From: Paenochrobactrum pullorum
GTDB lineage: Bacteria > Pseudomonadota > Alphaproteobacteria > Rhizobiales > Rhizobiaceae
Reading direction: 5' to 3'
Assembly: GCF_041929845.1 (NCBI RefSeq)
Contig: NZ_JBHEEH010000002.1
Location: forward strand, 1-64,000
DNA length: 64,000 nucleotides
Shown here: in pieces, positions 7,190-17,068 of the stretch
Layout of the letters: every line of letters starts with the position of its first letter
Numbering within the stretch: position 1 is the first letter of the stretch
The notes under the pieces: model-generated
Databases searched by the model: none
Seen by the model: the letters and a program-made list of their open reading frames with translations, nothing else
Told to the model about the DNA's origin: nothing
Position numbers and translations under genes: made by a program

Positions 7190-7567
7190 CCCACGGGAAA
7201 TACGGCAAAAGTGAACGGTTAAAAAAGTATGCGTTTGGTTTTTAACCAAAACACGTGTAAATATGCTGTTTTTCCTTCATTAGTAAGGTGTACTACGCTT
7301 TATGCCAGACGATAGTTCTGACGAATCTTTACCGCGAAGTAGGCAGGTTGCATTCGATGTTAACCTGCGCTCTTTTCTTTTAAAATTGAATTCCTATGGA
7401 AGCGGGCAGGCGTTTTTATGTTTGTTCAGGCTGTTGTATGCGTGGATTTTGCATCAACGGCAGATGAACCATGATCCGCATTTTTCAAGCAGGTTTTCTT
7501 GTCTGTCGGTTTATGCAAACCGGAGACATATTTTTCCTCGTAATCATTACGGCAGGATTTAACAGCC
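7190..7567. other. intergenic region before the TerC-CBS-CorC gene
   Basis: About 380 bases. The plus-strand frame at 7302-7562 gives an atypical protein and no good ribosome site, so I do not call it. The stretch is long for a leader, and some TerC genes elsewhere are under yybP-ykoY manganese riboswitches. I looked for that motif and do not see it. Confidence 0.4.
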
Positions 7568-9124
7568 ATGGAATGGATTGCAGACCCGAACGCATGGCTG
7601 GGTCTTATGACCCTCATTTTGCTCGAAATAGTACTTGGTATTGATAATCTGGTCTTTATTGCCATTTTGGCTGATAAATTGCCGCCGCATCAGCGCAATC
7701 GCGCCCGTTTGCTTGGCTTGTCGCTTGCATTATTGATGCGCCTTGTTTTGCTTGCTTCAATTTCCTGGATTGTGACGCTGAAACAGCCTTTGTTCAGCGC
7801 GCTTGGTTTTTCCTTCTCCGGTCGTGATTTGATTATGGCATTGGGTGGTGTCTTCTTGCTGGCCAAGGGCACGATGGAGCTGCATGAGCGCCTTGAGGGT
7901 GGGCACAAACAAGATGGCGGTCGAATAGGGCATGCGGTATTCTGGCAAGTGATTGCACAAATTGTCGTCCTTGATGCCGTTTTCTCGCTGGATAGTGTGA
8001 TTACCGCCGTTGGTATGGTTGAGCATCTCTCGGTCATGATTATCGCTGTTATTATCGCGATGGGCGTGATGATGGTCGCATCTCGCTCTCTGATGGACTT
8101 TGTCAACCGTCATCCGACAGTGGTTATCCTCTGTCTCGGCTTCTTGCTGATGATTGGTTTCAGCTTGGTGATCGAAGGATTTGGTTATCATATTCCTAAA
8201 GGCTATCTCTATGCGGCGATCGGTTTCTCGGTTCTTATCGAGTCGGCTAACCAGATGGCGCGCCGCAACCGTGAGAAATTGGTGACCACCAATGATTTGC
8301 GCGAGCGCACAGCGGGTGCGGTATTGCGTTTGCTGGGTGGCGGGCGTGGCGGTGATGCCTTGTCGGAAACCGTCGATGTGATTGCCCATCATACGGCAAG
8401 CAGCGATGTGTTCCGTCCGGAAGAAAAAGAAATGATCCGTGGTGTGCTTGATCTTGGCGAGAGACCTGTGCGCTCGATCATGTCGCCGCGCAATGAAATT
8501 GAATGGCTTGATCTGGATCTGGATGAGACGAAAATTCACAGTATGATCAAAAAGCTCAATCACTCGCGTGTGATTATGGCACATGGCCAGATTGATGAAT
8601 TCCAAGGGGTGGCCTTGGTAAAAGATTTGCTGATTGATTTAAGTGAAAACAACACAATCAATTGGGAAAAGCACATTAAGCAGCCACTGGTTGTACATGA
8701 AAACGCCAATGTTTTGCGGGTGATGGAACAGTTGCGAACATCACCGGTGCAGATGGCGTTGATCGTGGATGAGCATGGGTCATTTGAAGGTGTGGCAACA
8801 CCTGCAGATATTCTGGAAGCCATCGCAGGTGAATTCCCCGATGAGGATGAAGTCAGTTCAATTGTGCGGCTTGAAGATAATAGTGGCTGGTTGGCTGATG
8901 GTTTTTGTGACATCCGCCGTTTGAGTGGTCTTGTCGGTCGTGATTTGGTGGATGAGGATGACCGCTACACCACTTTGGCAGGTTATCTCATCTGGCATCT
9001 GGGGCATTTGCCACAAGGTGGTGAAACGATAACCGCTGATGAATTGCAGTTTGAAATTGTCAGCATGGATGGCCGCCACGTCGGCAAGGTACGCATTACG
9101 CCGGTTGCGTCTGAATATGAATAA
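7568..9124 (+). CDS. TerC-family membrane protein with CBS pair and CorC domain (YoaE/YegH type)
   Basis: A 518-residue protein with the three-part plan of E. coli YoaE/YegH. Residues about 1-240 are a TerC-type membrane domain with acidic residues in spans (LEIVLGIDNLVFIAILADKL and VLDAVFSLDSVITAVGM). Then comes a CBS pair (about 290-420, RSIMSPRNEIEWL, then PVQMALIVDEHGSFEGVATP), then a CorC/HlyC-like transporter-associated domain to the end. TerC homologues export manganese or other divalent metals, and the CBS pair probably senses nucleotide. The substrate here is inferred only. The start ATG is 6 bases after a CAGG-type site. A strong hairpin follows the stop. Confidence 0.9.
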   Translation: MEWIADPNAWLGLMTLILLEIVLGIDNLVFIAILADKLPPHQRNRARLLGLSLALLMRLVLLASISWIVTLKQPLFSALGFSFSGRDLIMALGGVFLLAKGTMELHERLEGGHKQDGGRIGHAVFWQVIAQIVVLDAVFSLDSVITAVGMVEHLSVMIIAVIIAMGVMMVASRSLMDFVNRHPTVVILCLGFLLMIGFSLVIEGFGYHIPKGYLYAAIGFSVLIESANQMARRNREKLVTTNDLRERTAGAVLRLLGGGRGGDALSETVDVIAHHTASSDVFRPEEKEMIRGVLDLGERPVRSIMSPRNEIEWLDLDLDETKIHSMIKKLNHSRVIMAHGQIDEFQGVALVKDLLIDLSENNTINWEKHIKQPLVVHENANVLRVMEQLRTSPVQMALIVDEHGSFEGVATPADILEAIAGEFPDEDEVSSIVRLEDNSGWLADGFCDIRRLSGLVGRDLVDEDDRYTTLAGYLIWHLGHLPQGGETITADELQFEIVSMDGRHVGKVRITPVASEYE

Positions 9125-9152
9125 TCGAAGAATTTAATTTTCGGATATTTAA

Positions 9153-9190
9153 AACCCCACTGATTTTAAGGCGACAAAATCAGTGGGGTT
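9153..9190 (+). terminator. 15-bp stem, probable terminator
   Basis: AACCCCACTGATTTT, loop AAGGCGAC, AAAATCAGTGGGGTT: a perfect 15-bp stem right after the TerC-CBS-CorC gene. The T-run after it is short. Confidence 0.75.
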
Positions 9191-9310
9191 ATTGACAAAA
9201 AACTTGAAAACCATGATGATTAATCAATTGTTAACCTGTGGTGATGAGCCGTTTAAGCTTTAATTTCCGCAAGTGAATTATGAAGCATCATGGATTTATG
9301 AGGGAGTTTC

Positions 9311-9496
9311 ATGCGCTCTTTATCGGATTTTTTTCAAGAGGCTTTGGGTATAAAAGCATTGCAAAACAGTGCTGTGATGCATTTTTTTGTTAAAGTCAAA
9401 GCCAGTGCGGAAGAAATCGAACGCCGAAAACAGCGTCGCGAAAATCCGAGTGAAGAACATATGCTTTGGTGCTGGAAGCACCGCGGCATATGGTGA
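9311..9496 (+). CDS. hypothetical small protein (61 aa)
   Basis: A short basic protein (FFVKVKASAEEIERRKQRRE and ending HMLWCWKHRGIW) with a good Shine-Dalgarno (GAGGGAG) before its ATG. No domain recognised and no membrane span. It ends 5 bases before the end of the convergent methyltransferase gene. The ribosome site is the main reason to keep it. Confidence 0.5.
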   Translation: MRSLSDFFQEALGIKALQNSAVMHFFVKVKASAEEIERRKQRRENPSEEHMLWCWKHRGIW

Positions 9497-9500
9497 ATTT

Positions 9501-10247
9501 TTAAATAATTGCTTCAAAAGTAACGCATGACGAGCCGTCTGTTGGCTCAACGCCATACTGATAATCGGCCGAGCGCTTGATTTGTTTGAAGCCTGCTTGT
9601 CTTAGCAAAAGCTCAAATTCGTAAACGCCCCACCAACGCAGACTGAAAAGTTCCAGCTCTGTTTTGACCAAGTCTCCTTTGTGCCAATGTTCATAGCGCA
9701 ATTGTGAAACGGTTTTCTGAGCGAAATAATCAATCGCATAAGGCATTTCGGTCAGAACCAAAAGATCATCGCCGACCGGCCAATGGCGCACACGTGGTTT
9801 TTCTGCCTCATCAAGACGCGGATAAATATCGACAATCAGCTTGCCTCCCGGTTTGAGCGATGAGGCAAAATTTTGGACTGCACGTTCAATTTCTGCCGCA
9901 TCTGTCATGAGCTGAAAAGAGCCGGCCGGAATGATGATTGCTGAATATGGGCGTTTTGCCTGATAGCTATCATAAGCAGCCTTGCTTAAATCCGATTTGA
10001 GATTGCGGGTTTTGAGTGCCTGCTCGCATAAATCAAGCATTTCTTGCGACAGGTCATAGCCATCTACCTCGATGCCGACTTCAAGAAGGGGAATGAGTAT
10101 GCGGCCATTACCGGTTGCTGGTTCAAGCACAGGGCCATCAATATCTTTCAGACAATCACGATAAAATTCAACATCGCCGAATGATTTGCCGATTGGCTTG
10201 TCAATTTCATAAACCCATGAGGCCAAACGGCCATAAAGATTATTCAT
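9501..10247 (-). CDS. class I SAM-dependent methyltransferase
   Basis: A 248-residue cytoplasmic protein with the Rossmann methyltransferase signature: motif I VLEPATGNGRILIPLLEVGI, an acidic strand-2 end (VDGYDLSQEMLD), and motif IV/V region (AIIIPAGSFQL, then LKPGGKLIVDIYPR). The substrate cannot be told. A Phe/Trp-rich C-terminal half (LELFSLRWWGVYEFELLLRQ) probably forms its binding site. It lies just downstream of the membrane hydrolase gene on the same strand, 22 bases apart, so the two may be cotranscribed. Confidence 0.85.
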   Translation of the reverse strand: MNNLYGRLASWVYEIDKPIGKSFGDVEFYRDCLKDIDGPVLEPATGNGRILIPLLEVGIEVDGYDLSQEMLDLCEQALKTRNLKSDLSKAAYDSYQAKRPYSAIIIPAGSFQLMTDAAEIERAVQNFASSLKPGGKLIVDIYPRLDEAEKPRVRHWPVGDDLLVLTEMPYAIDYFAQKTVSQLRYEHWHKGDLVKTELELFSLRWWGVYEFELLLRQAGFKQIKRSADYQYGVEPTDGSSCVTFEAII

Positions 10248-10269
10248 AATTTTTACTCAGACGTTTTAT

Positions 10270-11919
10270 TTACCCACGATTGGCTCTGAATTTATCTTTG
10301 AGACGGTTAAGATCATCTAAACTCCAGTCTTGTAAATCCAGCACTTCACGCCATGCGTCAATATAATGCTCCCCAGCATAAACATGTCCATAACCCATAG
10401 GCGTTGTGGTTGCCATGGCTAAATCAAGTGCCAATTGCAAGAAGGTTACAACCGGATACCAACGGAATTCCGCGGATACATCGGGGCCACGAGGGTCGTC
10501 CATCCATGATGGTTTGCTATAAAGGGAAGAATATTCAAAAAAGACAATCGGATCACTGGCATATTGTAAATAGACCGTACGAATAGGCCCCCAAGGTGCA
10601 GATGCATTATTGAGGTTATCTTTTTGTGCAGTAAAGCGTACATAAGAACCATCACCAACCAACGGCAGCCATGATGGGCTGTCATGATTGCGTGCTTCGG
10701 TCATGGCGTGCCAAACGCTGCTCGGGAACGGTGGGCCGGCTAAAAGCGAACCTTGATAAGGGTCGCCAATAACTTCAAATAATTCAGCTGAACGCTCGGA
10801 GCTTAAGGCGCCAAGGCTCAAGCCATATAGATAAAGTTTCGGACGTTTATCTTTCGGCATTTTTGTCCAATGACGATAGACTTCACGAAACAGCGCACGA
10901 GCGGTTTTGCTGCCATAATCCGGCTCGAATAGCAGAGACAGCCAACTGGCAAGATAGGAATATTGTACCGCGACGCTGGCAACATCGCCTTCAAGCAGAT
11001 ATTCAGCCGGATTCATTGCTTCTGCGTCTACCCAACCGGTGCCGGTAGGGGTTACCACAACAAGGGATGAGCGTTCAAAACCACCAGCGCGGATAAGCTC
11101 TTTCAGCGCTAGTTTCGCACGCGCATCCACTGTATCAGCAGCATTCAAGCCGACATAAACCCGGATTGGTTCCATGGCAGGCTTATTGCGGAAGGCGCTG
11201 ATGTCTTCTTGTGTCGGGGCATTGGCGATATATTCGCGTCCCTGACGGCCAAGATCGCGCCATGCAATGAGTGATGATTTACTGCCGGTTTTTAAGGGAT
11301 CCAGTGGTTGTGCCGTATCTGGCTCCATCAACTCATCAAGTGCACGGAAAGAGGAATCAGCCATATGCAATGCACCGCGGAACAAAATACCTTCGCCGGC
11401 ACTCCAGAAAATGGCGACCGCAATAATGCTGCCAAGCAGATAGGCCATTGGTTTGGGGGCAAAGCGCTGTGCATTGCGCGATGAAAAATGCATCACCCAT
11501 TTGAACAGGCGTACAATGCCGATCAGAACTGTAAAAGTAATGGATGCAATCAGTGCGACATAAAAAGGATGTGCTGTTTCTACCGGCTCCAATTGCATCA
11601 ATGCGCGGATGGAGTTTTGCCATTCAGCGGTGCGCCAAAGAAAGATGATCAATACAGGAATGCAGAAAGCACTCCCGGATATTTTAAGGAATCGCCGTAT
11701 TTTCGGTTGAAAGCGCGGCAGTTCCAGTCGTTTCCAAAGAGCGGTAAAAAAGACACCAAGGCCATAGCCCGCGGCTAAAGTGACACCTGAAAGCAGACCT
11801 TGCATAAGGTAGGTTCTAGGGAGCAGGCTGGGGGTCAGCGATGCTGCAAAAAACAATGTGCCTATCAACAGGCCGATCGCGTTGAACGAGTTCCAAAGTC
11901 TTAAAAGCCCGTGGCGCAT
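10270..11919 (-). CDS. membrane-anchored alpha/beta-hydrolase (Abhydrolase_9 type)
   Basis: A 549-residue protein. The N-terminal third has four hydrophobic segments (from about residues 14, 43, 80 and 125, plus one at about 160). The C-terminal part carries an alpha/beta-hydrolase fold with nucleophile elbow YLYGLSLGALSSE (Ser in GLSLG). The plan fits the paired families Abhydrolase_9_N and Abhydrolase_9 (DUF2319-like). Their substrate is not established; roles in lipid or envelope metabolism are only suggested. RVYVGLNAADTVDARAKLAL is also typical of the family. It heads the probable two-gene unit with the methyltransferase. Confidence 0.8.
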   Translation of the reverse strand: MRHGLLRLWNSFNAIGLLIGTLFFAASLTPSLLPRTYLMQGLLSGVTLAAGYGLGVFFTALWKRLELPRFQPKIRRFLKISGSAFCIPVLIIFLWRTAEWQNSIRALMQLEPVETAHPFYVALIASITFTVLIGIVRLFKWVMHFSSRNAQRFAPKPMAYLLGSIIAVAIFWSAGEGILFRGALHMADSSFRALDELMEPDTAQPLDPLKTGSKSSLIAWRDLGRQGREYIANAPTQEDISAFRNKPAMEPIRVYVGLNAADTVDARAKLALKELIRAGGFERSSLVVVTPTGTGWVDAEAMNPAEYLLEGDVASVAVQYSYLASWLSLLFEPDYGSKTARALFREVYRHWTKMPKDKRPKLYLYGLSLGALSSERSAELFEVIGDPYQGSLLAGPPFPSSVWHAMTEARNHDSPSWLPLVGDGSYVRFTAQKDNLNNASAPWGPIRTVYLQYASDPIVFFEYSSLYSKPSWMDDPRGPDVSAEFRWYPVVTFLQLALDLAMATTTPMGYGHVYAGEHYIDAWREVLDLQDWSLDDLNRLKDKFRANRG

Positions 11920-12130
11920 CGCATACCCCTTATAGCATTATGCAATTATAGTGTCACATACGACACTTGCGGCAATGCATAAAATAAAGAACAGGAGCAG
12001 CGATAATTATGGCCTTGACCTGCAGGCTACTCTTGTTTTGTCATTACACGGGTGAATTGACATGAAAAAGCAGTACTTGCAATGGTTAGCTTATCAAAGG
12101 GTTTGCTTTATGTGAGCGGATAAAGCGATT

Positions 12131-12163
12131 GTGTCCGGCTGATGATTTTATCAATCGGACACA
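12131..12163. other. inverted repeat downstream of a hydrolase gene
   Basis: TGTCCG near 12131 pairs with CGGACA near 12158, with a further short inner TGAT/ATCA pairing. It lies just past the 3' end of the minus-strand hydrolase gene but has no T-run in that direction. A weak terminator at best. Confidence 0.35.
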
Positions 12164-12176
12164 GGTTTAGATTTAT

Positions 12177-12737
12177 TCAGCCGACATTTAAATGGAGCTG
12201 TGCTTGCGGTGATTGCAAGCCGGCAGCCAAAATTGTACCTTCCGGCCAATGATTGAAACCACTGGCAGGATTGATGTGGCCGGAAAAACCCAGGTCAACA
12301 AAGCCGGCTCCCCAAACACGTGACAATGCTTTGGCTTTATTGAAGCTCATATATTCATCATTGCGACTGGCGACAACAATGGAGGGGAAGCTTAATTGCT
12401 CGCGCGGTAAGGGGGTGAAACTTGCAAAGCGGGAATCTTTTTTCGTCATCGTTTCGGCATCGGCAGGTGCGACCAGTAATGCACCGGCAACATGTGCGGC
12501 TGCCGGACGGCTGCTTAAATGGCTGACAAGGATGCAACCCAGACTATGAGCCACCAAAACCGCCCCCGGATTTTTAACCAGTTTGGCTTCCAGCTTGTAT
12601 AACCATTCGGAAAGTACCGGGTAATGCCAATCATCTTGCTCGACAATTTGGGCATTGTCGTCATCTTCAAGCCATTGGCGTTGCCAGTGACCTGCTTCAG
12701 ATCCCTTAAAACCGGGAATAAGTAAAGTAGCAGACAT
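12177..12737 (-). CDS. RBBP9/YdeN-type serine hydrolase
   Basis: A 186-residue soluble alpha/beta-hydrolase of the RBBP9/YdeN family (Ser_hydrolase, PF06821). Visible are the opening TLLIPGFKGSEAGHWQRQWL, the nucleophile elbow AVLVAHSLGCILVSHLSSRP, Asp in SIVVASRNDEYM and His in FSGHINPASGFNHWPEG. The GHINP.SG..HW.EG ending is characteristic. Natural substrates are unknown. Monocistronic. Confidence 0.88.
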   Translation of the reverse strand: MSATLLIPGFKGSEAGHWQRQWLEDDDNAQIVEQDDWHYPVLSEWLYKLEAKLVKNPGAVLVAHSLGCILVSHLSSRPAAAHVAGALLVAPADAETMTKKDSRFASFTPLPREQLSFPSIVVASRNDEYMSFNKAKALSRVWGAGFVDLGFSGHINPASGFNHWPEGTILAAGLQSPQAQLHLNVG

Positions 12738-12940
12738 GTCATAACCCTTTGGATGAAAAATTAAAAAGCGGATAAAAAATCAGCGCTTTGAATTAAGTTT
12801 TCATTTTAAGGGGTGTTTATCGGCAAATTAAGAAATATTAATCTAATAATCAGGCTAAAGATTAAATTAAATTCTTTCTGGCGGAATTTTTTCTGGAAAT
12901 GTTTATTCCGCCAGAATTGCTTGGACAAGAAGTGGGCTTG

Positions 12941-13903
12941 TCAATTTTCAGGTTCTTTGGGTTGATGTATTTTATAATAGCTTTTTGAAAACTGCGATTT
13001 TTCAAAGACCAGTACCACGATCAGCGACAGGCCGAACGGGATCAGCAAATAGAGCAAACGGAACACAATCAAAGCGGCCAAAACATCGGCAGGATCCATA
13101 TCCGGTAAGCCGGTCATGAAGACGAGTTCCAGCACACCCAAGCCACCCGGTGCGTGGGAAATAAGGGCTGCCGAGAAAGATACCAGAAAAATACCGAGTA
13201 TAATCAGAAACCCCGGATTGCCGGCTTCTGGCAGGGCAAAATAAATAATGCCGGCCGCGCCGATCAGCTCGACCGGTGCCACAATCAATTGCTGTACGAC
13301 AATGCTCAATCGGGGATATTCAAGGCGGAATTTGCCTATTTGTAGCGGACGTAATTGCAACCAGCTGCCGAAAATATAAAGCAGCACAAATGCTAACATT
13401 ACAATTGCAATGCCGATGGCCAGATGTGGTGGCAGATCTTCGCTAAAGCGTTGCAGAATATGCGGCTCCAACAGCAAAACAATGCTGGATGTCATGATGA
13501 CACCGAGAATGAATGTGAAAGAGCAAAACGCAATCAGCACCGCGATTTCGCTGCCCGGCAGGCCTTGTGAGGAATAAGCCCGATAGCGCACGACAGCGCC
13601 GGAAATTACCGATGCGCCAATATTATGGGAGAGGGCATAAGTGGTAAAGGAGCAAAGGGCAATGAAGATCCACGAAATTTTGCGATGCAGATGCAAAAGC
13701 GCGATACGATCATAACCGGCCAGCGAACTATAAGCAACAAGCGCTGAAAGAGCCGCTAAAACCCAATGATGGAAACGAATTGCATAAAGACTGTCGATGA
13801 CGTCATCCAAAGAAATACTGCGTAATTCTTTATAGAGCAACCATGCAGACACAGCGACAGCAATGAGACCGATAACCGGCCAGATATAATCTTTTAATTT
13901 CAT
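12941..13903 (-). CDS. YbhN/lysylphosphatidylglycerol synthase transmembrane-region family protein
   Basis: A 320-residue integral membrane protein with about eight spans, matching the flippase-like UPF0104 (PF03706) domain found in MprF and in stand-alone YbhN/AglD proteins. Typical segments: LSHNIGASVISGAVVRYRAY and SHAPGGLGVLELVFMTGLPD. There is no aminoacyl-transferase domain, so lysyl-PG synthesis is not expected. A lipid-flipping role is inferred from relatives. It lies downstream of secDF on the same strand, with a hairpin between them. Confidence 0.85.
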   Translation of the reverse strand: MKLKDYIWPVIGLIAVAVSAWLLYKELRSISLDDVIDSLYAIRFHHWVLAALSALVAYSSLAGYDRIALLHLHRKISWIFIALCSFTTYALSHNIGASVISGAVVRYRAYSSQGLPGSEIAVLIAFCSFTFILGVIMTSSIVLLLEPHILQRFSEDLPPHLAIGIAIVMLAFVLLYIFGSWLQLRPLQIGKFRLEYPRLSIVVQQLIVAPVELIGAAGIIYFALPEAGNPGFLIILGIFLVSFSAALISHAPGGLGVLELVFMTGLPDMDPADVLAALIVFRLLYLLIPFGLSLIVVLVFEKSQFSKSYYKIHQPKEPEN

Positions 13904-13959
13904 GCTCTGCTCGCCAATTTCATAACAACCATATATGTCCCCTCCGCGAATTCATTATT

Positions 13960-13994
13960 GGACGGGACGGGAAATGCCGGAGCACGTCCCGTCC
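13960..13994. other. 10-bp hairpin after secDF
   Basis: GGACGGGACG pairs perfectly with CGTCCCGTCC across a 15-base loop, 10 bases past the secDF stop (minus strand). There is no T-run on either side, so it may be a processing or rho-linked 3' structure and not an intrinsic terminator. Confidence 0.5.
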
Positions 13995-14003
13995 TGTCAT
14001 GGA

Positions 14004-16529
14004 TCAGGATGCGATTGCAGCCTGATCTTGTTCGTGCTTTTTCTGGCGCTTGATCGACCAGTCTCCAAGGAACAGCAGAATTGGCGCTGCAATGAAGATG
14101 GAGGAGCTGGTTGCGATAAAGATACCAAACAGCATCGGCAGGGCGAAATTATGAACGGCACTGCCGCCCCAGATCGCCATTGGCGCCATTGCGAGGAAAG
14201 TGGTCATTGAGGTGTAAACACAACGAACAAGTACCTGATTGATACTCATATCGATGATTTCACGCAGTGGTTTGGATTTGTAGAGGCGCATATTTTCACG
14301 CATACGGTCATAGACCACCACTTTATCGTTTACCGAATAACCGATGGAGGTGAGAAGTGCTGCAATGGCTGTGAGGTTGAAATCAAGCTGCATCAGCGCA
14401 AAGAAGCCCACCAGCTTGGTGGTATCCAACACCAGAGTGGCAATTGCACCCACGGCAAAATACCATTCGAAACGCCACCAGATATAGAAGAGCATCGCGA
14501 TTGCTGCCAGAACCACCGCAATCACACCCGAGCGTGCCAATTCGCCGGAAACCTTAGGTCCGACAACTTCGGTGCGTTCGATTTTCACATCCGGATAAAG
14601 CGTCTGGACGGCTTCACGCATTTTGGAAACAGCAACGGATTGTGCCTCTTCGCCGCCATCCTGACGCTGCATGCGGATCAACACATTGTTCGGGCTGCCT
14701 GCTGTTTGCAGGGCAACTTCACCCAGCTTCAAGTCAGTGAGTGTTGAACGAAGCTGGCCTAAATCGGCTGGCTGTGAAGTGACGATTTCAGCCTGAATAC
14801 CGCCCTTGAAGTCGATACCGTAATTCAAGCCAGGTGCGATAAAGAGACCGATGGAAGCAAGTGACAAGACAATGGAAACGCCAATGCCGAAGAAACGCGC
14901 CTTCATGAACTTATAATTGGTGTTTTCAGGCACCAATGAAATAATCGGCTCGATATGCAGCACTTTGATTTTGCGGCGGCGGACAACCCATTCCATGATG
15001 ACGCGAACGATTGTAATCGCGGTAAACATGGAAATGGCAATACCAAGCATCATGGTAACGGCAAAACCACGCACCGGACCCGTACCGAAGAGGAAGAGTA
15101 GTACGGTTGCAATCAGAGTGGTGACGTTTGCATCCACAATGGTGGAATAGGCAATCTTGAACCCTTTATCGAGAGCGGCCATTGCCCCCATGCCTTTACG
15201 GGTTTCTTCACGAATACGTTCGTTAATGAGAATATTGGCGTCAACGGCGATACCAATACCCAAAATAATACCGGCAATACCCGGTAAGGTGAGTGTTGCC
15301 CCAAGAAGGCTTAGAGCTGACAAAGTTAAAATTGTATGCAGAAGCAATGCGACATTGGCGATGAAACCCCAGATGCCGTAAAGCACTACAATCATCACCG
15401 CGACAAGCAAGAAGCCTGCAATACCGGTGTAAAGACCCATTTTGATGGCATCGCCACCCAGATCAGGGCCAACGGTACGTTCTTCAATCACAGTCAATGG
15501 TGCAGGCAATGCACCGGCACGCAGAAGGGCGGACAGAACCACGGATTCTTCAACTGAGAAGTTACCGCTGATCTGACCCGACCCACCGGTGATCGGCTCA
15601 CGGATAACAGGCGCACTCAAGACTTTACCGTCAAGCACGATGGCAAATGGCCGGTTAACGTTTTTGGTGGTGATTTCGGCAAACTGACGGGCACCGAGTG
15701 AATCAAAACGGAATGAAACAATTGGTTCATTGGTGCGCTGGTCAAAACCGGCGCGTGCATCAGTCAGGCGTTCGCCGCTCAACGCAACCTGATCTTCAAT
15801 TGGATATTGCATGCCGTCTTTAGCATCCGGCAGGATAGAAACACCCGGAGGTGGGGTGTCATTGACCGGAACATCGGCGACCATATGGAAGGTCATTTTA
15901 GCGGTGGAGCCGAGAAGCTGGCGCAAATGTGCCGGATCCTGAAGGCCTGGTAGCTGAACCACAATACGGTCGGAGCCGACGCGCTGGATGGAAGGTTCGG
16001 CAACACCGACCTGATCCACACGCTGACGGATGATCTCAAGGCTCTGTTGCAGTGCTGCATCAAGACGATACTGGAAACCTGCTTCGGTCAGATTAAGACG
16101 GATCTGATTGTCTGTCTGGGTAACGTCGATGTCGTTGATAGCCGCACCAAAGCTGTTGGAATTAACCTGAGTGATCAGCGTGCGCAGGGCTGTGTCAGCT
16201 TTTTTACGCGCATCTGCATCAGGAATGACAACAACAACGGCATCACCGGCAATACGGATCGACTGTGGCTGGATGCGTTCTGAACGCAGTTTCGAACGTG
16301 CATCATCAAGCAGGGAACGCAGACGATCTTTTTTCAAGCCTGCTGCGTCGACTTCCAATACGAGATAGGAACCGCCGCGCAGGTCGAGACCGAGAGTGAC
16401 TTGTTTTTTAGGGAACCAGCTTGGCATAGCTTCGAGCTGTTGCTGGGTAAAGAAATTGGGCAATGCAATGATAAGCCCGACCAAAACGATCAGGCTATAA
16501 AAAGCAATGGCCCATTTGGATGTGCGCAT
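14004..16529 (-). CDS. secDF: protein translocase SecDF, fused
   Basis: SecD and SecF joined in one 841-residue chain. They use the proton gradient to pull exported proteins out of the SecYEG channel on the periplasmic side. SecD half: LGLDLRGGSYLVLEVD near residue 45, large periplasmic P1 domain with the QVGVAEPSIQRVGSDRIVVQ type motif, then GIAVDANILINERIREE. SecF half begins about residue 530 (NYGIDFKGGIQAEIV) and ends with VNDKVVVYDRMREN. Fusion is common in the group. yajC, often next to secD, is absent here; a small unknown protein is upstream instead. Confidence 0.97.
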   Translation of the reverse strand: MRTSKWAIAFYSLIVLVGLIIALPNFFTQQQLEAMPSWFPKKQVTLGLDLRGGSYLVLEVDAAGLKKDRLRSLLDDARSKLRSERIQPQSIRIAGDAVVVVIPDADARKKADTALRTLITQVNSNSFGAAINDIDVTQTDNQIRLNLTEAGFQYRLDAALQQSLEIIRQRVDQVGVAEPSIQRVGSDRIVVQLPGLQDPAHLRQLLGSTAKMTFHMVADVPVNDTPPPGVSILPDAKDGMQYPIEDQVALSGERLTDARAGFDQRTNEPIVSFRFDSLGARQFAEITTKNVNRPFAIVLDGKVLSAPVIREPITGGSGQISGNFSVEESVVLSALLRAGALPAPLTVIEERTVGPDLGGDAIKMGLYTGIAGFLLVAVMIVVLYGIWGFIANVALLLHTILTLSALSLLGATLTLPGIAGIILGIGIAVDANILINERIREETRKGMGAMAALDKGFKIAYSTIVDANVTTLIATVLLFLFGTGPVRGFAVTMMLGIAISMFTAITIVRVIMEWVVRRRKIKVLHIEPIISLVPENTNYKFMKARFFGIGVSIVLSLASIGLFIAPGLNYGIDFKGGIQAEIVTSQPADLGQLRSTLTDLKLGEVALQTAGSPNNVLIRMQRQDGGEEAQSVAVSKMREAVQTLYPDVKIERTEVVGPKVSGELARSGVIAVVLAAIAMLFYIWWRFEWYFAVGAIATLVLDTTKLVGFFALMQLDFNLTAIAALLTSIGYSVNDKVVVYDRMRENMRLYKSKPLREIIDMSINQVLVRCVYTSMTTFLAMAPMAIWGGSAVHNFALPMLFGIFIATSSSIFIAAPILLFLGDWSIKRQKKHEQDQAAIAS

Positions 16530-16645
16530 AGTTTTTTATCCGGAAATGACAGCTCTTCTGAAATATTCAGAAAAACCGCTAATGGGTATTTGCAAGTTAA
16601 GTTTAATGACAATTAACTTGCCCGAAAAAAGGAAAGCAGAAAGAA

Positions 16646-17068
16646 TTATCGCGTCGAAAAAGGTGGCGCCCGCGCGCCGGTAGAGGCAACGGGCAGGGCG
16701 ATTAAGTTTTCCGCAAAATAAATGACTTGCAGGCCGGTGTAATATTCGGCAGCAAAATCAAGAAGAACAGCACCAAGAAAAGGATCAGCATTGTCAAAGC
16801 GCTGTGGTTTGAATTTATGCTGATAAAGTTCGGCAACAGAAGTGCGGGAAGGGAGATTTGCCGGTGTTGTTTGGTGCCGTCCGCTTGGAGTTATCCGCAA
16901 ATCAGTCTGGCTGATGGCATCCATCTGAATGATTTGATAGGTTTTATCATCATTCGCGGTGGTGAAACTGCCGATCAGAAACAACGACATCAAAGCAACC
17001 AGAATCGAAGAAAGCACCATGAAATCATGTGCTTGCAGCTTCAATCTATGTTTCACATGCTTTGCCAA
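16646..17068 (-). CDS. hypothetical protein with one membrane span
   Basis: A frame of 140 codons upstream of secDF on the same strand. It has a basic start (KHVKHRLKL), one hydrophobic span (about residues 17-35, MVLSSILVALMSLFLIGSF) and a hydrophilic remainder. The first possible start is TTG; ATG at residue 17 (17020) is the alternative. No good Shine-Dalgarno for either, and no family recognised. The opposite-strand frame 16727-17161 looks less protein-like. Keep as doubtful. Confidence 0.35.
   Translation of the reverse strand: MAKHVKHRLKLQAHDFMVLSSILVALMSLFLIGSFTTANDDKTYQIIQMDAISQTDLRITPSGRHQTTPANLPSRTSVAELYQHKFKPQRFDNADPFLGAVLLDFAAEYYTGLQVIYFAENLIALPVASTGARAPPFSTR

Noticed and set aside
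7302..7562. 86-codon frame upstream of the TerC-CBS-CorC gene
   Set aside because: Composition is not protein-like, there is no ribosome site and no recognisable motif.
7109..7567. yybP-ykoY manganese riboswitch before the TerC-family gene
   Set aside because: Such riboswitches often precede TerC genes, but I do not find the conserved paired core in this leader.
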